Source of the DNA: Apostichopus japonicus
Taxonomy: Eukaryota > Echinodermata > Holothuroidea > Aspidochirotida > Stichopodidae
Reading direction: 5' to 3'
NCBI RefSeq assembly: GCF_037975245.1
Contig: NC_092583.1
Coordinates: 17,076,764 to 17,140,763, forward strand
Length of the DNA: 64,000 nt
In this document: in pieces, positions 33,001 to 46,678 of the stretch
Layout: each line of letters starts with the position of its first letter
Numbering within the stretch: the stretch's first letter is position 1
The notes under the pieces: generated by a model
What the model saw: only the letters and a program-made list of their open reading frames with translations
Database searches by the model: none
What the model was told of the DNA's origin: nothing
Translations under genes and position numbers: made by a program

Positions 33001-35264
33001 TATCTATAATATATAATGTTTTCCTGAACTAATAAATGAGGATTGGTAACTCCGTAACGTTGTTCTCCTCGTCCCGGCACGAAAGGTCACTTTAATGTAA
33101 AAGTATCTCTGTATAAAAATATGCTTCTAGTCTTCACAGTTTCCATAGAAAACACCAAATAATGTCTTCCAGTAAATGTAAATAAAGTTCCTTTGTATTA
33201 TAATGAACGGATAACAACTCGCAAGAAACATAGCTTAGGCTTTACCATGTCTGACTTGTTATCCCGTACGTATACATATAGCCTATAGCTATAACATTTA
33301 TCGCTACAGTCATTTCACATTTTCTTGATTGAAAACACCATATCTCCGACTCATTTCAGAAAACATACATTGTAAATGAAACTGTTCCGTTCCTTCTGAG
33401 TCTGTCGTGGAATTTGAACTTGCCAGTATCTTTATATATCATATATAGGCTACGCTATGTATAGGCCTATACATGAATCCGAATACAAGTAAACTCATAC
33501 GTACGGCGGGCTTCCCTACATGACCGCATAGAATACGACCTCTTGTTACAGCTTATGCACCCATTGACTTGTTCAAACGTGTTCAAAGAACGTTTTCGCG
33601 TTGACTGTATACTTTTGAGGTTTAATATATACTATATATGTTTGTATATATAAGCCCTTGCATATACTGTTTGCTTTGTACAGCTCACCATCGCCACGGT
33701 AAATGATTTTCAACTATTTCACCTGTCCGATTGTTGCTATAGTGACCTTTCAAAAAGGGTATAAGATTTTCTAATGAAAGAACTATAATATACAATATTT
33801 AAAAATTCGTACAAAAGTTGCTATAGCGACCTTTCAAAAGGGCATAAGATCTTCTAATGAAAGAACTATAATATACAATATTTAAAACTTTGTACAAAAG
33901 TAAGAACTTTTAGAAAGAACGTTTTTATTGATACTTCTGAATAAACTCGCCGGGGACGGTAGTTTGTCCGATCCGGATTTGCTGTCCAAAATTGTCAATG
34001 GGTTTGAGATATGCTTTTATACACTAAAATTTTAAGCCTAGCAATATTGAGGCCAGTCTCTGTTTGAAGAATTCTTGTCTACAATTGTTAAAACCACGAT
34101 CCCCTCCTATATAAATATCTTCACTTGAATAACATAACGAGGGAGTTAATCCATTTTTTTTAACAACACGAAATGATCGCCCCGGACAAATTTATACAGT
34201 GACAAGCAAATGGGGAATGTTCACTTTTCTTTTATTTTCGCTATTGAAAACGAACTATAACATGAGTAATAAGACAGCATATATATTATGATATTTTACT
34301 ATCAGAAAATATAACCAAAAAGCCAGTCGGTTTTGTGATTCCTTGTCATAAAATTTGCTCAAAATTCCACATAACTATCTGATTAATGTAGAGCAGGTGA
34401 TGAGTTAAATTTGTTCAATAATTAAGTGAGAACCAGAAAAGATCAGATATTTCCATCTCTTGTGTGTATCACCCCCTTGTGGGCATCAACCATTTATTTC
34501 ACTGGTAAGGATTTCACAGTATAGAAGTTTGATTCGAAATGGTTTACTTCATATGTGAAATATAAACACATAGATGTATGAATAAAAGGATATATTCTTT
34601 TACCAAATCTGAGCTTGCAAATCAGCTCTGCTACCAACCATCCCTCTAATAATTGTTATTAATGAATTAGAGTTATATGTTTAATGTATAGTTAAATGGC
34701 GTTACTGGTAAAAAGTAGAAGAGCAATTTTTAAGCATAAGATAGCTAACGCCGTCATGACGAGGAGAGGAGTTATTATTTGTGTTAGCAAGCGCTATACG
34801 TTCCAATCATTAGTAGTAATAGGCCGGTGGTAATTTCATTCTCTTGGTGAGCAATGTACTGTTAATGAGGTAGCTGGTTTGGTTACTAACGCTCGGTTTA
34901 GATTGGGCTTAAGGAAACTGTTAACTTTCCTCCAAAACATACGAGATCCTTTTCGCCGGCGATCTCGCTTCAGGTTGTCTTTAGTTTATTTGTTTCCTGA
35001 TGATTAGTTAATGGCCAGCCAAAAGACCAATAAATATAAATACCCGATTTATTGGGCATTTGACTTGCCATATGAGTGCGCTTGAAGCAAGACTATCAAC
35101 TTGCTGGAGCAGATTTCATTTCCTGGATGACTTTGTTGAAGACTTATAGAGCTCCTTGACAAAACTAAACTGAACTGAATTTGACCAATGCTATGTTCAC
35201 CAAAAGGAAAATCATAGCATTGGAGAATTCACAGATTAATTATAGCTTTAAGTTGGAGTTATCA
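33001..35264. other. Upstream of the fucosyltransferase, noncoding
   Basis: No exon supported. It contains the 84-bp duplication at 33733-33900. The fucosyltransferase promoter should lie at its left end; no clear TATA box is seen. Confidence 0.4.
33733..33900 (+). repeat. 84-bp tandem duplication
   Basis: Copies start at 33733 and 33817 with 'gttgctatag(t/c)gacctttc' and differ at a few positions. Confidence 0.93.
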
Positions 35265-35269
35265 TAGTT

Positions 35270-35642
35270 GAAAAGTTTTGCAGACTTTGACACCCCGTTG
35301 ACCACAAATGACCTTTGACTTCCACCAATTTCAATAGGGTTCTTGTACTCACCAAGCTGGATCTGCGTACCATGTATGAATTTCAACAAAGATGTTATTG
35401 ACATATTTTCAGATTTTGACCTTTGTTGACCCCAAATGACAATTGAACTTCACAGACAACGATAGGGTTCTTGTTTACTCAATAACACGGATCCATTACG
35501 AAGTATGAGATGAATCCACCATTAACTTGCTGAGTTTCGATGTGTCACATACTGTCACACAATGTCACATACTACACACACATGCCATCTATTTCACATA
35601 GATTACTTCTGCCTCCGACAAGGCATCAAAAAAAAAAGGACA
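35270..35642 (+). mobile_element. Dispersed repeat with A-rich tail (SINE/LINE-end-like)
   Basis: Two diverged sub-repeats share 'gttgacc(a/c)caaatgac', 'aatagggttcttg(t)' and 'ggatc'. They are followed by a CA-rich stretch and a small hairpin (gcctccgacaaggc) before an A10 tail. The layout fits a retroposed repeat common in marine invertebrate genomes; the family name is not certain. Confidence 0.6.
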
Positions 35643-38600
35643 AAATTATTGCAAACAACGTTGTAATGCTATTACATAAACACACGGTACAAGCTGCATA
35701 ATATCTCTGCTTTCAACATTGTCAAAAGGTGAAATAAACTCGGAATTAAAAACAAATTGTTTGATCGCTAGATAGTGGAGCGGATTAAAAATATAATCTT
35801 CCCACCTTTACATGCCTCTACCCTTCCACCTGTCCCACGCCTCCCCATCGTATCCCAGTACGGCTGTACCCATTACCAACTTCGAAAAAGTATGTTTTGC
35901 TCGATTCAAAGATTATAGACCTATATTGCATTCACTTATGTATGCACTGTTGGCCTTCCATGAAAGTTTACTTGAACCGTTCTCGTTTCGACCTTTCACA
36001 GATCATCTTGAAAGCACCCCCCCCCCCCCGGTTACATCATATCATAACACTCGTAGGTTTTTATCGAATCGTTCAGTCTTCAGCGATAAATGAATAGGAC
36101 CACTTGAACTATTGAGAGGCATAAAGTATCTCTTCTCTTTATTTCTTAACATTTCTCATAATTTCAAGACTCTCCTATACGACTGAAATGACCTAGTTTC
36201 CATGGCTCGCCGAATAGTCACAATTTTGTCATCAAGTAATCCAATATCCTAGACACGAGATATATTTAAATCAAATTAACAAGTATTAGCAGTAGCAATT
36301 TGAAGTAACCATTCCAAATATATGTCACAGCTTAAACTGCAGACGTTGTTTAGCGTATAGCCTATGTTGCGCGGTTTACTGCAGTCTGTATCGCTATGCA
36401 ACGAGGAGTAATTGAAATAAACTGTTATGCAAAGCACAATATTAAGTTGTAGTTTAAATTAATTTGTCATTGTTGGATATATATGCTACTACATGGACAT
36501 AACTTATCAATTTTAAAATCCATCTCAAAATTGTCAGTATATGCCAGAGACTGTTCGGTCTAAACAAATTAAAATTCACAATTGGTGTTGCCAGGTCTGG
36601 AGCAGCCTCACAGTATTTAAGTTTCCCACGTAGTAGTTGTTCCGCGTAAAAGGAAAGCTTGATCGAACCGAACGATATGTACAAAAGTGTTAACAAAGGA
36701 TACGAGCAAATGAACACAAAATAAAAATAAGTATTTAAGCTTTCCTTACAACTGATTGACATATATATATGACAATACCAGAAAATTTATTTGAAGAAAA
36801 GATTGAATTGACAATAATAAAAATCGATACATCCTACACAGACAAGCAGATCCAGTCTGACAAGCATTTGTTCGACGTAATTATAATATATGCATATTCA
36901 TAATTTTCTTATAAGAAAGTATCATGATTCATCTACAGCTAATGTATATACATCAATTTTAAATGAATGTAGAATAAAAACAATTACACAAATTAGCAGA
37001 AATGTCTCTTTCAATGAAAAAACAAAAATCTCGATCAAGTTTTGCTGTTGTTCTTGTTGATATGGTTTCCATGGAAATGGAGAAAAGAAATTATTCAAGT
37101 TGTCATTTTAACGTTAATAACGTTAGTCATTTTGTTCACTGGAAGAATACACACAGAAGTAGGGTATAAGACTATGCGAACATCCCTGCTGCGAATAAAG
37201 CATGTAGTAAGTTGAATTAACCGTGAATTGTGTTGTATGTATGTGGTTTGTATCAATGTGTTGTATCTATGTATGTATGTATGTATGTATGTATGTATGT
37301 ATGTGTGGTATATATTCCCTGTTAAAAGTACATGTGATACAACACCCGGCGTTACTGTAATCTCTGTGTCCAACGGCTGGATACACACATGAAGTAACTT
37401 TGTCGTGATTAAACAGGTCATAATATCGAAAGGTGACATGAGTCATGAGTGTGTGAACTGATCGAGTTGGGCGAAAGAACCTGCAGAACTTGGATGTTTC
37501 ATAATTTTTGGGGTATCGACAAACTCTGTGGGGGAATTTAGACTGATCTGCAGGAAAAGATAGAGGGAATGTGAATAAAACCACCCCCTTTTTTGTTGCT
37601 TCATCAAGAGTATAGTAAGAATAATGAGAAGATTGGGGAGGGGTGGAAGGCCGTCCCTGCCCTGCCGGATTTCTTTTAAGGATAAAGGAGCATATACCCT
37701 ACCCGGTGACTGTGCTGTTTGGCTCAAATGTGGGACTGTGGTTGCGGCGTGGATCAATTTAGTCGTTTGGTTTTCGTGCCCAAGCTTTATCTTAACTTTT
37801 CTTAAAATCTATCTTGACTAGACACTAAATGAGTGGATTACATAAACTATATATGTAAATTATATACTTTATAAGTGTTGCAGTGGATTACATAAACTAC
37901 AGTAACTATATACTTTATATATGTTGCGTTATGGTTATAAATATATGAAATGGCGAGGTGAAGATGAGGTGTGGTGAGGGTATAGGGGAGAGGCTTACTT
38001 CAGTACCTATACAGTCCTTATATGTGACATAAATGCAAATGAGGCTCATTGTTGTTATGTAATTACATCACTATTTTAACACTAGCCCAGAATCTTTTAA
38101 ATACTAACACTGTTTCAATATTGGACACACGTTATAGCAGTATAGTACCAGTATTGTTTGTCATTTTGCATAAACGGTTTTACTCGAAATTGCGTTGAAA
38201 ATATGCTAACCATTCTCTAAGGGAGATATTAAGTGTCACATTTCACCTTTTAACTACACCCCTCCCTTACCTCTCTCCGCCAACTTCAGGCCTTTGCACA
38301 CCTGCACACGTGTAGACTTGCACACATGCACACATGCACACTCCTCTTTGTGGTACGTAGTCCATTGCATACAACGCTGTCTGGACATCAATAATATAAA
38401 ACACTTCTAATTCTAGTCTAAGCAGTAAAATCAAAAGCTTACGTGTGTATTTAACTTCAAAATTTATAGCAATTACTGGTTCAGTCTTACTTAACATTAG
38501 TCAAAAACGTTTCCAATTGGTGAAATATTCAAAAAATGTTTGCGTATAGTCATGTTAAAGGTGTGCTATCGTGGTGAGGGATAGGTAAGGCCAGGGGGAG

Positions 38601-39440
38601 ATCCTCCGCTCAGACCTTTGATTTTTTTCGTCAAAAACATAAACTAACGCCATAGTTGAAACGATGGAAGTGTCCTACACCTATAGAAGTGTATTCAACA
38701 TATCTTTGCAGTGCAAACGGTTTCATTCTATTTTTTTTAAACGCAGCATCAGTTTTTGTTATATGACTTTGCCAATTAATTGAACAAAAACTCTATTGTG
38801 ACACAAGCCTTTTACGACGGAACCCAATTATGGCAGTAATATCCAATGACTGCAAAATAACAATGAAGGTAGGCGACTTATTCATTATGTCTAGCGAAAA
38901 CAGAATAGGGCCAACGTTGTTTTTCACAATATTATTTGTGCGGTTCGAGATTATATATATGTATAAATATATTCCTTTGTAAACAGGTGGCCTTGTACTT
39001 ACTACAGGGTTTACCGGTTGATTATCAAAACGCCAATTGGTTTGTTCTTGTTACACTTCACAGAAAATACTACCAAACGGTGCCCTGCGGACATTGCATT
39101 GTCTTTGTTCATATTTACATGAATTTAGAAAAAAAAAACGTGTTTGTTATCAACAACCAGCACGAATTGCTATCCTACCTTTTATGAAGTTTGAATGCAT
39201 TGTGACGGTAACAAGAAATATTATTGAAACGTTCAATCAGAAATAGATACATTTAGAAGACAACTACAAACGTAAATTTTATTGTTCCACATATAAACGA
39301 CTAAAATAATGTTAGTATGTTGGTAACATTTACAGTCAATTCAGTATGTTCATTTCAAGATACTAACATTTGCAACAGTGAACTTGAAGCAAACAAGTGT
39401 CACGTGTGGGTTCAGATACGCAAACTAATGTTGCTTCAAA
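35643..39440. other. Noncoding stretch
   Basis: No exon supported. It holds a (TATG)n microsatellite at 37265-37304, a C-run at 36018-36029 and CA/TG-rich sequence at 38290-38345. Confidence 0.4.
37265..37304 (+). repeat. (TATG)n microsatellite
   Basis: About ten units. Confidence 0.9.
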
Positions 39441-39464
39441 CATTTCATTGTCGTGGAATCTGTC

Positions 39465-39690
39465 GTGGAATTTCCATCTATGTTCCACAAGTTCCACCCA
39501 CTGTTACGTGACATAAGCCGTCACGTGACGTCAGAACATATTACGTCACTTTCTGCTTCCATTTCATGGAATCTGTTTTCATCTTTGTAGTTCAGTTCCA
39601 ATCATAACAGGTTCCACCAACCGTAATGTGACGTATGCCGTCACGTGACGTAAGAACATATTACGTCACTTTCTGCTTCAATTTCTACAC
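39465..39690 (+). repeat. About 122-bp duplication with CRE-like and E-box-like motifs
   Basis: Two copies share 'gccgtcacgtgacgt' (39509 and 39631) and 'agaacatattacgtcacttt', with 'gttccacc' upstream. Each has CACGTG plus ACGTCA words; copy 1 also has a perfect TGACGTCA. They lie downstream of the Ly6-like stop codon. Confidence 0.88.
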
Positions 39691-39863
39691 ATGCAATACA
39701 TGATGAATTATTTGTTCCAGCAAATTAATTATGATATTGTCCAGTGTACGATTTCCCATTAATATCGTCATTACGTAACAATTCATATCAAGTAGCCATT
39801 TTTGGCCTCTCTCTACATAAAATCACCTTCGTCTACGGATTCATTACGTCATTGATATCGTCA

Positions 39864-40150
39864 TCATCTGTCTCGCAATGAAAGTAAATTGCCTTCACTC
39901 GAAGATAATAATTGTAAAACATGAATAGATATGGCGATCACCATGGTTATCAAGATGGCGCTGCAGTCCCCCTGTAAGAAGTGTCCAGCAGAATGTTCAT
40001 TGCATTTATCCTCGTGGCAACACCATACACAGTCGTAGTTATCCTCTGACAAAACATCACAGTTTGGATTTTCCGTTTTCGATCTTTCATTCTCACAGAA
40101 AGTATCATCGACGCAGCTCTTGGTCACGTTCAGTATAGCTCTACTCCCGA
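39864..40150 (-). CDS. Ly6-like exon 3 (C-terminal cysteines and GPI-type tail)
   Basis: Acceptor gttaatatag|TCGGGAG on the minus strand. Encodes [18 protein letters not shown] through WCCHEDKCN and the hydrophobic tail, then stop. Confidence 0.85.
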
Positions 40151-42437
40151 CTATATTAACAAAAACAAAACAAAAACAAAAAGGAAATAAAACAGTTTGG
40201 GCAACGCAAATGATGCGTCTGATTTTGGTGATTGCCCAAAAAATCTGAAAATTTTGACTCCCATGCCTGACACAACACTGTCTGCGTATCTGACGCTCAA
40301 TAATCGCATTTTATATCGATAAAAGGACCGGCTTGAAGCATGCCGGTAGTCTTATTATTTATGCCTAAATCCCTGACATTGTTAACGTAGTTACAGCCCA
40401 CGAGACCGAAGGTCCGCGAGACCGAAATTAAAAAAAGGTCCGCGACACCGAAGGTCTTCGAGACCGAAACTATTACAAGGCCCTATAACAGTGGTAAGAT
40501 AAATATTACTACCGGTAATATTACGTTGATAAAGCGCGTAATAAAAAAATTTACAGCCATTTCTTTTCATAGTGGATACCAGTGACTTATACGCAAGGGG
40601 GCTGGGACGGCTTGTATTGATACTATGCCTCCACCAGTGGCGTAACCAGAGGGGGTCGCTCTCAGAAGTCTCACTCCCCCCCGTCCCCTGCTGCCCCAAA
40701 TGAAATATTAGAAAACAATATAACTTAATAATTAGATATAGCGATACCCTATTTTAAACAATATTGCATGCCCCCCCCCCTTGTCAATCTCTTTGACCGG
40801 CCCTGAAGCCCCTCTAATGAAAAAGTCTAGTTACTCCTATCGATGGACCATGTATAGACCTTCGGTCTCGCGGACCTTCGGTCTCGTGGAATTCCCCCGT
40901 ATAGGTGACCCATGCTTTACTTCTTGGTGCAAGGCCAATGTTTAGAACTATGTTACTTTGTTATGAAGATGCAGTTATTTAGGTTTGTTGACTTGGGAAT
41001 ACCACATTGTGGAAAATTCATAATTAAACAGTTCTATACATTTGAGAAAAATATGCCGTCGATATTTCATCTTAAATACAGAAGGAACAGTGCTTAAGCT
41101 TAACACTAGGTCTTAAGTTGACGTGTCCTTGTTACACTCGACATGACATTGTTTTCATGTTTTGTTCATTCATGAAGACACAAATTTTTTCATTATATTT
41201 GTGCTTTAAGATGTATTTAATGCTATCCAATCAGATTTAATCCCATTTTTTTACCCTTTTTAAACAGTTGTTTGTCTGCATCAATTTAAAGTGATGTGGG
41301 TATTAATTTTAATTAATTCGACTCAATACTGACCTATATTCAAACTTCACGCTTGCATAAGAATTGTTGTTGTTTTTCTCACCAAATGACATCTGTCAAA
41401 TACCACCTATAAATTCAGACCTATTTTATATGTTAAATGGAACAGACCTAAGCCAGTATCATGGCATACCAATAATTATGTTCACTGGTGTTTAACTTCG
41501 TCGAATTTTCATGTTTTTCTTGAAATTCATGCCCAAGGTGATGTTTTTCTTCATAGAGCCTGATGAAGCAAAGACGAGCACGTCTTTTGAATTCACAACG
41601 GAAAGGTTTTCTGAAAGAACGGCATGAAATTTCACTCCTTCTGTCAATTACGGTTCCCCACAGTTTTGATTAATAGTATGTGTTAGAAACAACTAGTTTA
41701 TTTGCACGTATGGCTTTCATTATTCGGTACCCTTATCACAGTTTGCGGCATGTAAACAAACCACACTTCACAGTACTCATTAACTGTTTTGCGTCAACCC
41801 AAATATGACATGAATTACCAGTGAATGTGTCTTGGAATTTAGGACATTAATCGCATGGTGTGGACCTCTCTCTGTCACTCTCGGTGGGTTAATTAAATAG
41901 CTGCAGGACTTTATAAACTATTTATCACTTCCGAGGCCCGCCAAATAGGACAAGTATGTAGAGGTTCTATAGTAAACACAGCCTCACCTAAAGGCCACAG
42001 AGTAACGATTCTTTGTGAAGTTTAGAACCTAAAACTACCATCAATTTGGCTTTCAAGTTACGGCCTCGTTCATGGGATTGAAAAATACAAATAAGTTTGA
42101 GTACTTAACCTTTGCTAGCCTATACGGCAGTTTTGTAAAGTTTAAGTCACTGATTTGACCTCGAGTCAAGTCGAGTCGCTTTTTCTGTTGACTTGACTCA
42201 AGTCTGAACCCTGAAACTGAAGTCTGAAACTGAAGATGACCTGATTCGACTCGGACTCGAACGTTACTTGACTCTAGTAAAAGAAAGTGACTCATTCCAT
42301 CGCTTAGAAGGCATTAAAGCAGACTAACCATTTGATTCTACGTACGCCAAAAGAAAAGAAACACATACATCCGCGTTCGAAACTAGTGTAAACAGAATTA
42401 GGTTATGGATACAAATTAAGCAGATATTCCAACTCTG

Positions 42438-42488
<51 letters not shown>

Positions 42489-42499
42489 TTATATATATG

Positions 42500-42530
<31 letters not shown>

Positions 42531-42583
42531 ATTTATATATATATATACACACACACATACATATATATATATTTATATATATG

Positions 42584-42619
<36 letters not shown>

Positions 42620-42961
42620 TATATATATATATTTATATATATGTATAAATATATATATATATATATTTATATACATAGTTGGAAAGCTGTAAGAGAAGAA
42701 AAATTATATTCGGTCCGTTTAATTATATCCTTTATCAACTTTATGTCATCGTTCTTGGCCTGGATGTAGGGACGGGGGAGTTGTGAGGTAAATGGTGTAC
42801 CCCACGTGACTATAATCTCGCATATACAGGTTACTTACTTGCATATTTGACTTGTGTAAAGCACGTTGTGTAGCCAGTTATACATAGATCTAAGAATTGG
42901 TTCTGTTGGCATTCTTCCTTAGTTACAGATACGGGGCATCGATAGCATTCCATTGAGATAA
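39864..42961 (-). CDS. Ly6/uPAR three-finger protein with GPI-type tail (two exons seen)
   Basis: Exons 42961-42839 and 40150-39864 on the minus strand join in phase 1 (A|TC, Ile). The mature part begins [16 protein letters not shown], continues with [23 protein letters not shown] and KSCVDDTFC. It ends [21 protein letters not shown]. The CxxC start and terminal CC....CN are the Ly6 signature. About ten cysteines match the three-finger fold. After CNEHSAG comes a hydrophobic C-terminus ([17 protein letters not shown]), as expected for GPI-anchor addition, although 13 polar residues follow it. Such proteins are surface ligands, receptors or ion-channel modulators. The exon with the signal peptide is not settled; see findings. 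The intron (40151-42838) holds a 29-bp-TIR element. Confidence 0.85.
40398..40889. mobile_element. 492-bp element with perfect 29-bp terminal inverted repeats
   Basis: 40398-40426 and 40861-40889 are exact reverse complements; the left copy starts ccacgagaccgaaggtcc. The ends are built from 'gagaccgaaggtc' sub-repeats that continue inward on the left side. A hAT-end-like 'cagtggcgtaac' lies inside at 40636. No target-site duplication is evident. It lies in the Ly6-like intron. Confidence 0.8.
42430..42671 (+). repeat. Compound TA / CA / TTTA microsatellite
   Basis: Runs of TA broken by CA repeats at two matching places (about 42460 and 42546) and by 'tttatatatatgtata' words. This suggests block duplication. 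Confidence 0.9.
42839..42961 (-). CDS. Ly6-like exon 2 (first cysteine finger)
   Basis: Acceptor gtttcttgcag|TTATCTCAATGG and donor TATGCAA|GTAAGT on the minus strand. Encodes [20 protein letters not shown] through CFTQVKYA. Confidence 0.8.
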
Positions 42962-45900
42962 CTGCAAGAAACAAAAGAAAACCAAAACTGATGAAAAGAG
43001 GAATTAATAAATGAAAATTAATTAATTGTGTGCCTCTTATTGTGCTGTTTTCATTTGAATTATGATAAAAATTAAAACAATTCATGAGGTTTGGTGGACG
43101 AATAGTGAGAAGAGTTTCAAATGCTCGTATTTTCTTCGTTCTGACATAAATACTTCCTCTATTATGGTCAATCCATCCTTTGATTTTTCAGGAGGACTGA
43201 TGGGGATGGGGGGGGGGTGGGTTGTTAAACTCCTCTTCTCATTCAAAAAGTTAACCCTAACTCTATATCGTACATATATCATACATAGGCTTGATTATAC
43301 GCTGTCTATTTCCTCTTAAAGATCTGTCCTGAAAGAGCAAAATAAACTTAAATAAAAACAGCATCACTTATCGAACCATGTCATCGCGGAACTACTCCAT
43401 ACAGGTTATATGTAGTTATATCACGCACATATCATCCACCAGCCATCTTATAGATAACAATTATGCACACTTCATTCTTCATCTCAAATTTACACTCGAA
43501 GCTTTTCCATCCTCATTATCTTCTTTTTTTTCTTTTAGTGGGCGACTTTTCCTTCCATCATTTTCCGACATATATTTTAATGTTATACGGATTTTATACG
43601 GCCGCTCGTGAAGTGCATATTGCCTGGAAGGTTTAATAAACTTTGTTTTTCATTTTCCTGTCCTCGCCTTCAAGAAAAAGACGTTCATAGTTCCTCACTT
43701 GAACAGTAAGTTGTACTTGAGAGTAGCATCACTCTCGTACTTACGATCAATAAACCCTTTTGCGACCCCTTTAAGTATTTTGGTGTTGAGCGTTAGAGAG
43801 AGAGTATCATATTAAAGTAACAGTCCCCATGTAATAGTGATGGTCCAAATACCCTACCAGAACTTTAAAGATCGTCGCCTTCTCAAGATCTGAAAGTTAT
43901 AATACGCCATATTATGGATATGAATAATAATATAATACATATTTATAACAATTTGCAATAAGCGTTAAGACAGAAACGGGTGAAATGATAGAACCTGTTT
44001 CGAATTTGCAATACTGCTTGTAGATGTTTCATACACAAAAAGCAAACGTAATTCTTTGAAGTTGAAGTGATAGGCCTACTGTTCAACTTAGCTACAATAT
44101 CATTGAACATTAACTTCAAACCGACGGCTATTCCTTAATAAAGATGAAATCAATACGATGCTTCTCATGTTTTTAATATTGAAATACAAAATGCTATGAG
44201 TGCGTAGGTTGTTGCTATGTAATATATGATTTCCATTCACTCATGAACTATCAGAAACCTCTCCTGCTTCTTGCAAGGTAATTAATTTGGGTACAACGAG
44301 TACTTTAATGACCTTCTAGTACACCACTGTAACATGAACTTGAATAAAACGTCATTTGACATTAAACCTCTCTTTTCAAATTGATTGATAAATTCATTCT
44401 TGAACTTCAACTCATTTTTCTTGTAATTATCCATTCGAGTGACACTAAAGTACATGATAAGGTTTACATATCGCCACGTCGGTGTACATGCATGGAGAGA
44501 AGGCCATGTTTGATTGGTCACACCGCACATAGCAACCAACTTGTCAGATTCCTTGACTGTAAATTGCACTGATTGAAATTTCATATTTGCGCGGAAAAGA
44601 CCACAAAAAGAGGGCAGTCTTCTCCTTTTTCCCACGTTTTTTTGTTTTTATTCATTTTTTGAAATAAATATAACTCATCAATAAACTATGTTATGAATGG
44701 ATATGAGTGTCGCATGGTGCGGAACCAACAACGTTTACCAGTAATAAAAAATAAAAGAAAAGGCCAATACACCGCTTTAATTTAACTGAATTTGACGAAG
44801 AATAATCCATGGATAGAGATGTATGTATGTATGTATGTATGTATATGTGATCTTCCCGTGTGATATTCTCATTCCAAACCAAACAGAATGACTAATGTGT
44901 TCTAGTGTTTGCTTTAACCATTTGTTAATTTAATACTCACTACAGTCCTCGATATATCAACTCGGGTTCTCTTTAAGTCATCACTGACCGAATAATGTAA
45001 TAACCGACGGATCTTTTGAGGGCGCCCTGGGATAGTCACGAAACTAAAGACAACATTGCTGAGGATTGTCAAGACGTATTGTCGCCGTTAGCATGCGCTG
45101 ATGTGATGCATAAGTAAGTTAAGATGAGTGAAAAAAACGGCACAAGATCGATAAATAATATTTGAGTTGCTCAAAAACTTGGATGAAAACTAGCAATGCA
45201 AACATGCATTGGCGTTTCGATGACTTAACTAGTTAAAATTTTATCGGAGATTCTTGAAGATATATTCCCTTCTTGAGATCCGGTGTTTACAAAGGTGTCT
45301 ACTTTTTGAGGTTTAGTGGTCTCGTGGGATACCTTTGACCTCCACCATATATGAGGATAGCATATCAAGGTATATAATAATGTTTACATAATTCATCCAA
45401 GAAAGAAGATGAACACGAAAGACCAAACAAGCAAACCGACTGCTCCGCTCTCAACCCCTGTAGTCCCCTTGCATCGAGACTGCGACTGTGTGATCATCGT
45501 CAGGTGTGTATAACGCTATATACAATATAGACTGTTTGAGATTTCACCCGCGTAGGTTATGCGTATTAACGGTTATGCTGTATACGCATATATTCTGTCA
45601 ATGGAAATGAGTCATATAATACGTGATTAAATGAAGTTAAGAGATCAGTTTTTCATTGTTGTAGCTGCAGGTATATACGCTGCATGCGAAGAATTCCTTT
45701 TAATGCTTGTTAGTGGTTCTTGCACAAATACGGTCAAAATTAGACCACGACTCTACACACTTCTACATGTGTCATTTGTTTAAGATGCTATTAACATTTG
45801 TCAGTGTTTAAGACAGACAGTATTCCAGCCTTTACAGAGTTACTATATGGAAACCTGTATCAGGTTATATGAACTTGTCACAAATAAAAGTCTTTATAAC

Positions 45901-46602
45901 CTATGCATTTCTGTGTTCTGCTTAATGTGTAGTTAGTTATGAAGGGTCAGGTGGATGCATGACTTTCCAATACGTGTAACTTAACAGTATATAATATGTT
46001 TAAAACTGGCCGTTACTTTGTGTCTTACCTTAATTTATCTAACGAAAACCTTTATTCCAAATTGTGTGTGAACCGGATCGTACACGCTTCCGTACTTTCA
46101 AGAAGCACATATTCTTTTCCGTGTACGCTGTATAACCCTATAAGCCTGTTCGGTGTTAATTTATGCTTAATAAAGTAACACTTTTCTATGCATCAACTAA
46201 TAAGATATATGCAAATTATATATGCTTAAGAACTCACTATGAAATTCAGATAATTGTTACTCGGCATGTCTTCGAGTTAACCCCCCCCCCACACCCCGGG
46301 ATGAGTGTGTCATATCTGCCTTGCTATGGCTTCACATCAAGAAGAAGACAAATACCTCTGAAACTTCAAAAAGAAATACAGTTTAAGCCCCCGAGCAATC
46401 GGAAACTTCACCGGTCTGACTTTTTCGTACAATAAATGAAACGCTCCCCCATAAAGAAATACTTTATTGCCACCTTTACAATATTCGATTTTACCACCGT
46501 CAGCGCAAGGAAACGAAAAAGAAAAGGGCAAAGGTTTCTAGATTACTTCTTTGTATACAGGTATGAATTTGTGATAACTGTTATGTGATGGAGTGTCTAC
46601 AA

Positions 46603-46678
<76 letters not shown>

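Noticed and set aside
37443-37757. 104-codon minus-strand frame
   Set aside because: Overlaps other equally long frames on both strands, with no family signal; likely repeat-derived.
44282-44635. 117-codon minus-strand frame that reads somewhat protein-like
   Set aside because: No recognisable motif, no splice context, and length within chance expectation.
45409-45503. Possible first exon (ATG, 32 codons, then GTGTGT)
   Set aside because: No hydrophobic signal or partner exon, a stop follows shortly, and the donor is weak.
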